Shown here piece after piece: positions 39,871 through 47,010 of a DNA stretch of 64,000 bases. The DNA is from VRUE01 sp963728365. Lineage in GTDB: Bacteria > Actinomycetota > Thermoleophilia > Solirubrobacterales > 70-9. The stretch lies in contig CAVSJI010000001.1 in the NCBI GenBank assembly GCA_963728365.1, forward strand, positions 1,488,001 to 1,552,000. Direction: 5' to 3'. The position numbers were made by a program, and so were the translations under genes. The first letter of the stretch is position 1; each line of letters begins with the position of its first letter. A model generated the notes under the pieces. That model made no database searches. It had not been told where the DNA came from and saw only the letters and a program-made list of their open reading frames with translations.

Positions 39871-40974
39871 TCAGCGCCGCACCGGCTGCCAGGTGATAAC
39901 CGGCCCGATCGTCGTCGCGCCCGATCCGCCTTCAATCGGATCGAAGCCCGCGGCGAGATTCGTGTGCCGCCGCGTGGCGACGTCGATCGCCGAGAGCGAC
40001 TCCTCGTCTTCGGCGGCGATGAAGGCGGCGACGCGGCGACCGTCCGAGGAGAAGACGGCGTTGGTCTTCGAGCCGTCGGGCAGTTCGCTGATCTTGCGAG
40101 CCCGCGTCCGGCCGATCTTCTTCACCCAGAGGCCGCGGTCGCGCCGGAAGAGGACCGCGTGGCCGTTGGGCGCCACGTCTTCGACGAAGGCCGAACCGGC
40201 CCCGCGGACCAGCGAGCGGACGTGGCTGCCGTTCTCGCGCATCGTGTAGACGTCGGCGTAAGCGTCCGCGCCTTCGCCGCTCTGACCGCGGCTGTAGGCG
40301 ATGTTCTCGTGGGCGAAGTAGTGCGGCGCGAACTCGTCCAGGCCCGGCGTCCGCGTCAGCCGACGCAGCTTGATCCCGGCCGGACGGATCGAGAAGAGGT
40401 CGTCGCTGGTGCCGCCGCCGGGCTCGCCAAAGCTGCGCACGAAGACGATCATGCAGCCGTCGGCCGTAAACGAGGCTTCGTGCTCGTCGGCCGGCGTCGC
40501 GGTCAGGGCATGAACCGGACCGCCGGAGGCGCGCACCGTGTAGAGATCGCGCGCGGCGCCGGGGGCCGAGCGGCGCTCGAAGACGACGATCTTGCCGTTG
40601 GGCGAGAAGATCGGCCGTTCGTCGAACTCCGACCCGCTGGTCAGCGTCCGCTGACCCGACCCGTCGGCGCGGACCGAGTAGACGTCGCCCCCTCGGGAGA
40701 AGACGATCGTGCGGCCGTCACTGGAGAAGTCCGGCTGGCTGTCGCCGGGGTCTTCGGTCAGCTGGTTGAGGCGGCCTTGCTTGGCGGCGTAGAGGCCGCC
40801 TTTCTCTTTCGTGACTTCGGTCGCAGCGGCGCCTTCGCCTTCCGAGGATCGTTCGGTCGAGATCATCGAGAAGACGACCGCGCCGTTGCGGGCGGGCAAG
40901 GCGGATGCGGAGGCCGCCGGCAGTGCCGCGGCGAGTAGGACCAGAAATGCGGTGATTGCGATTCGCTTGAACAT
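39871..40974 (-). CDS. Secreted TolB-like/WD40-type beta-propeller protein
   Basis: A 367-residue exported protein. A signal peptide (RIAITAFLVLLAAALPAASA) is followed by about six PD40-type blades, for example PDFSSDGRTIVFSRGGDVYS, PIFSPNGKIVVFERRS and FSSDGRRVAAFIAAE. The P-x-[FW]-S-x-[DN]-G-x-x-[IV] pattern is that of TolB and related propellers that bind partners outside the membrane. ATG 40974 follows GGGGAG by 4 nt; the reading frame is open further upstream but without a signal-peptide start. A composite inverted repeat lies in its upstream gap. Confidence 0.85.
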   Translation of the reverse strand: MFKRIAITAFLVLLAAALPAASASALPARNGAVVFSMISTERSSEGEGAAATEVTKEKGGLYAAKQGRLNQLTEDPGDSQPDFSSDGRTIVFSRGGDVYSVRADGSGQRTLTSGSEFDERPIFSPNGKIVVFERRSAPGAARDLYTVRASGGPVHALTATPADEHEASFTADGCMIVFVRSFGEPGGGTSDDLFSIRPAGIKLRRLTRTPGLDEFAPHYFAHENIAYSRGQSGEGADAYADVYTMRENGSHVRSLVRGAGSAFVEDVAPNGHAVLFRRDRGLWVKKIGRTRARKISELPDGSKTNAVFSSDGRRVAAFIAAEDEESLSAIDVATRRHTNLAAGFDPIEGGSGATTIGPVITWQPVRR

Positions 40975-41092
40975 CGGACTCCCCTTTTCGGGTCGGTTTG
41001 CGTTGCGCAACCGATCCTGGGCCAGGGGACCGCACGCGAAAACGACAGCGGTGGCCAGGGTCGAGCCGGCTTTGGCCCGGTGCGGGTCGGAG

Positions 41093-41193
41093 GGCCGTAG
41101 CCGTGGGGTGCCCCTCGCCCTGACAATCGTCGGCCTAATAAGGCCGACGATTTGAGTATCCGCCAGTTCGAGGGGCACCCCACGTCTACGGCC
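41093..41193. repeat. Composite inverted repeat (25-bp outer arms, 12-bp inner stem)
   Basis: Outer arms 41093-41117 and 41169-41193 match over 25 positions with one mismatch. Inside, AATCGTCGGCCT (41125-41136) and AGGCCGACGATT (41141-41152) form a separate perfect 12-bp stem with an AATA loop. It fills the gap between the FHA gene and the TolB-like gene, both leftward. It could be a terminator for the first or a small non-coding element; it does not match other repeats in the window. Confidence 0.75.
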
Positions 41194-41208
41194 TGCGATG
41201 CGGCCGGA

Positions 41209-41793
41209 TCAGGTGCGGTCGAGGCCCAGCTCGATGACGCGAGCAGCTATCAGGCGCGGACGATCCCGGCCCGCCTCGCCGGGAATCTCGAGCTTTACGG
41301 CCAAAGCGTCGAGTCGGCGTTGGGCGGTGCGCTCACTTATATGAAGAGCTTCGGCTAGCTCGGTGCGTGTTGAGGGGCGGCCCGCAAAGGCGCCCTCGCT
41401 TCGGTACGGGGCAACCAGCGCTATGGCCGTCGCGCGCTCCTCTTCGTTGAGCTCGACCGCGCCGCCCGGGGCAGCTACGGTCCCGCCCGCCCGGCCCGGG
41501 ACGGGGTCGGAGACTTCGAGCCGGTGGCTGCCGACGATCAGGGTGTCGCCGTCTCGCAGGCGGCGCGGCCGGTCGAGGGGATCGCCGTTGAGAGCGGTGC
41601 CGTTGCGGCTGTCGAGGTCGGTCGCCATCAGCACGCCGCCGCGGCTCTCGATCTCGAGGTGGTTCCACGAGACCGCCTCGTCGTCGAGATGAACCTCTGC
41701 CTCCGGGTCTCGTCCCACAACTGTGCGCCCCTCCCCCAGCCCCACCGACCGCGGCGCCCCACCCTCGTCGCTCACCCAGATCCGCGCCTCCAT
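41209..41793 (-). CDS. FHA-domain protein with C-terminal helix-turn-helix
   Basis: A 194-residue protein. Residues about 10-95 form an FHA domain, which binds phosphothreonine: EGRTVVGRDPEAEVHL, the SWNHLEIE segment in place of S-x-x-H, and TDLDSRNGTALNG. The C-terminal part (RTELAEALHISERTAQRRLD) is a helix-turn-helix. A kinase-dependent transcription regulator is therefore likely, and the Ser/Thr kinase at 37946-39760 is an obvious candidate partner. It diverges from rpiA across an imperfect inverted repeat. Confidence 0.85.
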   Translation of the reverse strand: MEARIWVSDEGGAPRSVGLGEGRTVVGRDPEAEVHLDDEAVSWNHLEIESRGGVLMATDLDSRNGTALNGDPLDRPRRLRDGDTLIVGSHRLEVSDPVPGRAGGTVAAPGGAVELNEEERATAIALVAPYRSEGAFAGRPSTRTELAEALHISERTAQRRLDALAVKLEIPGEAGRDRPRLIAARVIELGLDRT

Positions 41794-41808
41794 CTCGCGC
41801 AAGCCTAC

Positions 41809-41864
41809 GGGGACGTGCCGCAACTTAGGGGCCACCGGTGGTACGTAAGTGACGGCACGTCCCC
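41809..41864. promoter_or_regulatory. Imperfect inverted repeat in the FHA-rpiA divergent gap
   Basis: Arms 41809-41827 and 41846-41864 are complementary over 19 positions with two mismatches; the loop contains the palindrome CCACCGGTGG. It occupies most of the 97-bp divergent promoter region, so an operator bound by the FHA/HTH protein itself or another regulator is plausible. Confidence 0.5.
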
Positions 41865-41890
41865 GGGTGGCGGGGGTAGAGTGCGGCGGC

Positions 41891-42538
41891 GTGTCGGGTG
41901 ATGGGGAGAAGCGGGTTGCTGCGGAGGCGGCAGCGGGGCTGGTTGAGGACGGGATGACCGTTGGGCTGGGGACCGGGTCGACCGTCGCCCACCTGCTGCC
42001 GGCGATCGCGGCCCGCGGGGTGAGCGAGATTCGCTGCGTGGCGACCTCGGTGGCGACCGAAGAGCAGGCGCGCTCGCTGGGGATCCCGGTCGAGGAGTTC
42101 TCCGAGCTGGGCCGGCTCGACATCGCGATCGACGGCACTGACCAGGTGACCCCCGACGGCTGGCTGATCAAGGGCGGCGGTGCCGCGCATCTGCGTGAGA
42201 AGATCGTCGCCGCGGCGGCCGAGCGCTTCGTCGTGATCGCCGACTCGAGCAAGCCGGTCGAGGTGCTGAGCGCGCCGGTCCCGCTGGAGCTTTTCGCCTT
42301 CGGCCTCGCCTCGACCCTGCAGCGGCTCGGCCCCGACGTCACCCTGCGTGACGTGCCGCGCAGCCCCGACGGCGGCGCGATCGCCGACTACCGGGGTGAG
42401 ATCGGCGACCCGGCGGCGCTCGCCGCGCGGCTCGAGGCCGACCCCGGCGTCGCCGCCCACGGCCTCTTTCCGCCGGATATGGTGAGCGCGGTGCTGGTGG
42501 GGGCCGGAGGCGCCGTCGAACGCTTGACGCTGTCCTAG
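41891..42538 (+). CDS. rpiA: Ribose-5-phosphate isomerase A
   Basis: Interconverts ribose 5-phosphate and ribulose 5-phosphate. The product (215 residues from GTG 41891) begins EKRVAAEAAAGLVEDGMTVG and carries GLGTGSTVAHLLPAI, the catalytic DGTDQV (equivalent of DGADE, with the acidic residue replaced), IKGGGAAHLREKIVA and VIADSSKPVE. The DGTDQ variant lacks the usual last acidic residue. A GTG at 41849 would add 14 residues and cannot be excluded. It joins the other pentose-phosphate genes nearby. Confidence 0.9.
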   Translation: MSGDGEKRVAAEAAAGLVEDGMTVGLGTGSTVAHLLPAIAARGVSEIRCVATSVATEEQARSLGIPVEEFSELGRLDIAIDGTDQVTPDGWLIKGGGAAHLREKIVAAAAERFVVIADSSKPVEVLSAPVPLELFAFGLASTLQRLGPDVTLRDVPRSPDGGAIADYRGEIGDPAALAARLEADPGVAAHGLFPPDMVSAVLVGAGGAVERLTLS

Positions 42539-42559
42539 ACCAGAAGGAGACCCCCAAGA

Positions 42560-43927
42560 ATGAGCCACTTCACCGGGCTGTCGATCGACGGCCGCATCGC
42601 CACCCCGAGCGATCCGGGCTGGGACGAGGCGCGCGCCGCCTGGAACCTGATCGCCGACCAGCAGCCGCAGGCCGTCGCCTTCGTCGAGAGCGCCGCGGAC
42701 GTCGCCGCGGTGGTCGGCTTCGCCGCCGCCAACGGGCTGCGCGTCTCCGGCCAGGGGACCGGCCACGGCGCCGCGGCGCTGGGCGGCTCGCTCGCGGACG
42801 CGATCCTGATCAAGACCGAGCGCATGCGCGGGATCGCGGTCGACTCGGACACGGGAACCGCGCGGGTCGAGGCCGGCGTGCTCTCGGTCGAGCTCGGCCA
42901 GGCCGCCAACCGGCACGGGCTCGCCTCGATGCCGGGCTCCTCGCCCGACGTGGGCTCGATCGGCTTCACCCTCGGCGGCGGGCTCAGCTGGTTCGGGCGC
43001 AAGCACGGCTTCGCCTGCAACCGCGTGCGGGCAATCGAGCTGATCACCGCCAGCGGCGAGGCCCGCACGGTGGACGCCGAGAACGACCCCGACCTCTTCT
43101 GGGCGCTGCGCGGCGGCGGGGGCGGCTACGCGATCGTCACCGCCCTGGAGGTCGAGCTGCTGCCCTTCGCCGAGGCCTACGGCGGCGCCCTGCTCTTCCC
43201 CGCAGCCGTCGGCGCCGACGCGGTGCGCGCCTACCGCGAGTGGGCGGCCGGCGTCGGGGACGAGGTGACCTCGGTGGTGCGCTTCCTCACCCCGCCCCCG
43301 ATCCCCGATGTGCCCGAGCCGCTGCGCGGCACCCCGCTGCTGACGATCGACGGCGCCTGCATCGGCGACGAGGCCGCCGGGCGCGAGGCGTTCGCGCCGC
43401 TGTATGGGATCGGCGAGCCGATCATGGACACCTTCGAGCAAATGCCGACTGCAGGCCTCAGCCACATCCACATGGACCCGGAGAACCCGGTGCCGGGAAT
43501 CGGCGAGGGAATGACGATCGGCGAGCTGCCCGACGAGGCGGTCGAGGCCTTCGCCAGCGTTGCCGGCCCCGGCTCGGGATCGCCGCTGCTGCTCAGCGAG
43601 CTGCGCCACCTCGGCGGCGCCCTCGGCCGTCCCGACCCGAACGCCGGCGCCCTCGCCCATCTCGACTCCGGCTGGGTGATGTACAGCGTCGGCATGCCGA
43701 TGACGCCAGAGCTCGGCGAGGCGATCCCCGCCCACCTGAGGAAGATCGAGGCGACGATGCAGCCCTGGGCCGGCGAGGGCTCCTACTTCAACTTCACCGA
43801 ACGCCCCTGCGACGTGGACGCGATCCTGCCTGCGGACGTCTGCACCCGCCTCGCCGAGGTCAAGCGCCGCTACGACCCCGAGGATCGGATCGTCGCCAAC
43901 CACGCGGTGTCGCTGGAGACGGCCTGA
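42560..43927 (+). CDS. FAD-linked oxidase (BBE type)
   Basis: A 455-residue PCMH/VAO-type flavoprotein with berberine-bridge-like C-terminus. FAD-binding landmarks: VSGQGTGHGAAALGGSLADA (the histidine is placed where such enzymes attach FAD), GSSPDVGSIGFTLGGGLSWF and FWALRGGGGGYAIVTALEVE. The C-terminal YFNFTER and YDPEDRIVANH match the BBE domain (Y-x-N, YDP-x-x-x-F/I). It probably oxidises a sugar or other alcohol; no substrate can be assigned. It starts 21 nt after rpiA after AGAAGGAG, so the two may be co-transcribed. Confidence 0.88.
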   Translation: MSHFTGLSIDGRIATPSDPGWDEARAAWNLIADQQPQAVAFVESAADVAAVVGFAAANGLRVSGQGTGHGAAALGGSLADAILIKTERMRGIAVDSDTGTARVEAGVLSVELGQAANRHGLASMPGSSPDVGSIGFTLGGGLSWFGRKHGFACNRVRAIELITASGEARTVDAENDPDLFWALRGGGGGYAIVTALEVELLPFAEAYGGALLFPAAVGADAVRAYREWAAGVGDEVTSVVRFLTPPPIPDVPEPLRGTPLLTIDGACIGDEAAGREAFAPLYGIGEPIMDTFEQMPTAGLSHIHMDPENPVPGIGEGMTIGELPDEAVEAFASVAGPGSGSPLLLSELRHLGGALGRPDPNAGALAHLDSGWVMYSVGMPMTPELGEAIPAHLRKIEATMQPWAGEGSYFNFTERPCDVDAILPADVCTRLAEVKRRYDPEDRIVANHAVSLETA

Positions 43928-43963
43928 GTCCGATCTCATCCAGAGTGGTACATTTACACCACT

Positions 43964-44464
43964 ATGGCCTTTGTTACACCGACGAAGCAGGGTCGCTTTG
44001 AGGTCCGTGAGTCCCGCAGCACGCCGAAGGGGCCGCGCAGTCAGACGCTGGTCTCCTTCCGGGAGCTGACCGACGAGGTCATCGAGAAGGCCCGGGCGAA
44101 GGCCGCCAAACCTCCCACCGCGGAGGAGCTGCGGCGGGCCGCGCGGCGGGCGGGCGCTCCGGTGGCCCGTCCCCCGGTCGAGCAGGCGGCTCGGGAGCTG
44201 ATCGCGGAACTGGCACGGGGCCGGCGACTGGACCCCGCGCTCCGCAGGATCCTCAGCGAATTGCTCGACCGCGGCTTCCGGGAGAGCGAGGAGCCCTCCC
44301 CGGCCGGCGAGGCGGCCCGCTCGGTCGCGATCTGGATGGCGGCGACCCCGGAGGAGAAGGGCAAGGCCCTGGTCGACCTTCTGCTGCTCGCCGACGCGCT
44401 GCCGTCCGGCGGACGGAAGGGCAAGCCGCTGCGATTCCCACGACTCGACGCGAAGCAGCGATGA
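43964..44464 (+). CDS. Putative antitoxin-like partner of the nucleotidyltransferase (166 aa)
   Basis: A basic, helical 166-residue protein of no family that I can name. It begins MAFVTPTKQGRFEVRESRST with a probable short beta segment, followed by helical Arg/Ala-rich stretches (PTAEELRRAARRAGA, LIAELARGRRLDPALRRILS). Its stop overlaps the next gene's ATG by four bases (ATGA). A small basic protein coupled to a nucleotidyltransferase recalls AbiEi/AbiEii and related toxin-antitoxin pairs; the role of antitoxin or DNA-binding partner is inferred from arrangement only. Confidence 0.6.
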   Translation: MAFVTPTKQGRFEVRESRSTPKGPRSQTLVSFRELTDEVIEKARAKAAKPPTAEELRRAARRAGAPVARPPVEQAARELIAELARGRRLDPALRRILSELLDRGFRESEEPSPAGEAARSVAIWMAATPEEKGKALVDLLLLADALPSGGRKGKPLRFPRLDAKQR

Positions 44465-45051
44465 GCGCCCCGCAGGCGCCGAAGCTCGACGAACAGCCGT
44501 CGCTGCCCGACAAGGTGATCGCGATCCACGAAGCGCTCGCCGCGGCCAAACTTCCACACGCGCTCGGCGGCGCCCTGGCCCTCGCCTACTACGCCGACCC
44601 GCGGGCGACGATCGACATCGACCTCAACGTCTTCGCGCCGACCCAGCGCTGGCGGGACGTGGTGAGCGAGCTCGAGGCGATCGGCGTGGACGCCGAGGCC
44701 CTGGCGCCCGCCGAGCTCGAGCGCGACGGGCAGTGCCGGCTCTGGTGGGGCGACAACGCCGTCGACCTGTTCTTCGCCTACGCGCCAATCCACGCGGCGA
44801 TGAGCAAGCAGACGCGCCGCGTGCCGTTCGCCGGAATCACGGTGCCGATCCTCGGTCCCGAGCACCTGATCGTCTGCAAGGCGATGTTCGACCGGCCCAA
44901 GGACTGGCTCGACATCGAGCAGATGCTGCTCGCCACCGACGACCTCGACCTCGCCGACGTCGAAGGCTGGCTGACCAGGATGGTCGGCGAGAGCGACCAG
45001 CGCATGAAGCGCCTGCGAACCCTCGTCGACGCCGGGGACGGCGAGGGGTAG
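44461..45051 (+). CDS. Nucleotidyltransferase-fold protein (AbiEii/MNT-like)
   Basis: A 196-residue protein with the minimal nucleotidyltransferase signature: GG at 36-37 in HALGGALALAYY, D52 and D54 in TIDIDLNVF and a third carboxylate D102 in NAVDLFFAY. The segment LIVCKAMFDRPKDWLDIEQM is typical of stand-alone nucleotidyltransferases of the AbiEii/DUF1814 and relatives, some of which are toxins that modify tRNA. The catalytic residues look intact. ATG 44461 overlaps the stop of the 166-aa gene. A decayed relative lies just downstream on the other strand. Confidence 0.75.
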   Translation: MSAPQAPKLDEQPSLPDKVIAIHEALAAAKLPHALGGALALAYYADPRATIDIDLNVFAPTQRWRDVVSELEAIGVDAEALAPAELERDGQCRLWWGDNAVDLFFAYAPIHAAMSKQTRRVPFAGITVPILGPEHLIVCKAMFDRPKDWLDIEQMLLATDDLDLADVEGWLTRMVGESDQRMKRLRTLVDAGDGEG

Positions 45052-45057
45052 AAAGCG

Positions 45058-45252
45058 TCAGCGCCCGCGACCGGTTCCCACGTGCTCGGGAATCAGGCTC
45101 TCGAGGCGTTCCACCGCGGGGTCCTCAGGACCAACCAGGTCGGCGATCGTCGCCGCGGCGATGTCGATGTTTCTCAGGCGTAGCCTGCGCGATCGCCTCC
45201 ATGTCGGCCCAGTCCTTCGTGCGGCCGAGGTCGGGCGCAGCGAGGAAGACTA
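45058..45252 (-). pseudogene. Remnant of a second nucleotidyltransferase-like gene
   Basis: On the minus strand a fragment reads VFLAAPDLGRTKDWADMEAI, which matches the K-D-W-x-D-x-E-x-[IM] region of the intact neighbour (PKDWLDIEQM). After about 25 codons the frame shifts by one base and continues RNIDIAAATIADLVGPEDPA to a stop at 45058-45060. The N-terminal two thirds are gone. It is a truncated, frameshifted gene from the same superfamily as the intact protein at 44461-45051. Confidence 0.65.
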
Positions 45253-45269
45253 CCCCCCTCGGCAGGGAT

Positions 45270-45941
45270 CTATTCGGGCGCCGCGGCTTCGTCGGCGACG
45301 ACGACCATGCGCTCGTTCTCAACCCGGCCGGCCGGGATCGAGGTGTCGCCGGCGAGCAGCTTGCGCAGCGGCTCGACCTTGTCGGCGCCGCAGACGAGCC
45401 AGATGATGCGCCGCGCCCCGGCCAGCGCCGGGTAGGTGAGGGTCATCCGGCGATGGCCCTGATACTCGGTTGCGGTCAGGGCGACGCGGCGGTCGCTCAC
45501 CTCGAGCACCGGGTCGCCGGGGACGAGCGAAGCGGTGTGGCCGTCGGGTCCGATGCCCAGGTGGATGCAGTCGAAGCGCTCGGGCAGCGAGCTCTCGTAC
45601 TCGCGCGCCGCCGCCTCGAGGTCGCGCTGGGTAACCGGCATCGGCCGGAGCGTCGACTGGTGCTCCATCGAGAGGCCGAGCACCATGTGGGTGAGGTTGC
45701 GGTCCTCGCTGCCAGGCGAGGCGATGCGCTCGTCGACCTGGAAGAGCTCGGTCCGATCCCAGGGCATCGAGTCTTCCTCCCCGAGGATCGCCAGCATCCC
45801 CCAGGGGCTGCGCCCGCCGCTCATCGCGAAGGAGAAGATGTTGCGCTCCGCCGCCGCCTCGGCGCCGGCCGCCGCAACCAGCTCTGCGGCGCGACGTCCC
45901 GCCGCCTTCTCGTCGGCGACGACCTCGAGCTCGATCGGCAT
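45270..45941 (-). CDS. pgl: 6-phosphogluconolactonase
   Basis: Hydrolyses 6-phosphogluconolactone, the second step of the oxidative pentose-phosphate pathway. The 223-residue SugarP_isomerase-fold protein contains FAMSGGRSPWGMLAILGE, FQVDERIASPGSEDRN, LGIGPDGHTASLVPGDP and RRMTLTYPALAGARRIIWLV. It follows gnd after 12 nt, so the two form an operon divergent from zwf. Confidence 0.93.
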   Translation of the reverse strand: MPIELEVVADEKAAGRRAAELVAAAGAEAAAERNIFSFAMSGGRSPWGMLAILGEEDSMPWDRTELFQVDERIASPGSEDRNLTHMVLGLSMEHQSTLRPMPVTQRDLEAAAREYESSLPERFDCIHLGIGPDGHTASLVPGDPVLEVSDRRVALTATEYQGHRRMTLTYPALAGARRIIWLVCGADKVEPLRKLLAGDTSIPAGRVENERMVVVADEAAAPE

Positions 45942-45953
45942 GCCGCGGTCCGC

Positions 45954-46970
45954 CTAGGAGGGCTTCTCGTCGTGGCCGCCGAACTGCTTGCGCATCGCCG
46001 AGAGCACCTTGTCGGCGAAGTCGTCGAGCCCGCGCGAGGCGAAGCGCTCGTACAGCGCCGCGGTCAGCACCGGCGCCGGCACGCCCTCGTCGATCGCCGC
46101 GATCGAGGTCCAGCGGCCCTCGCCCGAATCGGAGACCCGACCCTCGAACTCGGCGAGGTCCGTCGATTCCTGCATCGCGGCGGCGGTCAGGTCGAGCAGC
46201 CAGGAGCCGATCACGCTGCCGCGCCGCCAGACCTCGGCCACCTCGGGCAGGTCGAGGTCGTACTGGTAGTACTCGGGCTGCTCGAGCGGCGCGGTCTCGG
46301 CGTCGGCCTCGCGCTGGACCTTGCCGGCGTTGGCGTTCTTGAGGATGTTGAGGCCCTCGGCGTAGGCCGCCATCACGCCGTACTCGATCCCGTTGTGGAC
46401 CATCTTCACGAAGTGCCCGGCGCCGTTCGGGCCACAGTGCAGGTAGCCGTTCTCCGAAGGCGAGGGGTCGCCGGAGCGGCCCGGCGTGCGGCCCGCCGAC
46501 TCGACCCCGGGCGCCAGCGTCGCGAAGACGGAGTCGAGCCGCTGCACCGCCTCGTCTGGCCCGCCGATCATCAGGCAGTAGCCGCGCTCGAGCCCGAAGA
46601 CGCCGCCGCTGGTGCCGCAGTCGACGAAATCGATCTGCTCCTCGTGCAGGATCCCGGCACGGCGGATGTCGTCGCGGTAGTAGGAGTTGCCGCCGTCGAC
46701 GATCGCGTCGCCGGGCTCGAGCACGGCTGCGACGTCGGCGATCGTCTTCTCTGTGATCTCGCCCGCCGGGACCATCACCCAGACCGAACGCGGCGCGCTC
46801 AGCTTCGAGGCCAGCTCCTCCAGCGAGGAGGCGCCCTCGGCGCCCTCTCCGGCCAGCTCCGCGACCGCATCGGGGTTGACGTCGTAGGCGACGATTCGGT
46901 GTCCGTCGCGCATCAGCCGCCGCGCCATGTTGGCGCCCATCCGCCCGAGACCGACCATTCCCAGCTCCAC
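45954..46970 (-). CDS. gnd: 6-phosphogluconate dehydrogenase (decarboxylating), short form
   Basis: Oxidises 6-phosphogluconate to ribulose 5-phosphate. The 338-residue length is that of the short, often NAD-dependent GntZ/YqeC-type enzyme rather than the 470-residue form. It begins GMVGLGRMGANMARRLM (dinucleotide site), then VDGGNSYYRDD, DCGTSGGVFGLERGYCLMIG and the catalytic GAGHFVKMVHNGIEYGVM. It is divergent from zwf with 40 bp between starts and is followed by pgl. Confidence 0.93.
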   Translation of the reverse strand: MELGMVGLGRMGANMARRLMRDGHRIVAYDVNPDAVAELAGEGAEGASSLEELASKLSAPRSVWVMVPAGEITEKTIADVAAVLEPGDAIVDGGNSYYRDDIRRAGILHEEQIDFVDCGTSGGVFGLERGYCLMIGGPDEAVQRLDSVFATLAPGVESAGRTPGRSGDPSPSENGYLHCGPNGAGHFVKMVHNGIEYGVMAAYAEGLNILKNANAGKVQREADAETAPLEQPEYYQYDLDLPEVAEVWRRGSVIGSWLLDLTAAAMQESTDLAEFEGRVSDSGEGRWTSIAAIDEGVPAPVLTAALYERFASRGLDDFADKVLSAMRKQFGGHDEKPS

Positions 46971-47010
46971 CGCCCCTACCCTAACGAGGCCAGCGGGTAG
47001 ATAGCCTGCG

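Noticed and set aside
41825..44557. A very long open frame on the minus strand opposite rpiA and the FAD oxidase
   Set aside because: It is a mirror of the plus-strand genes caused by high G+C at third positions; its translation is low-complexity and shows no motif, whereas rpiA and the oxidase are clear.
44733..47000. A 755-codon plus-strand frame crossing pgl and gnd
   Set aside because: It runs antisense to two well-conserved enzymes and has a composition typical of antisense frames in G+C-rich DNA.
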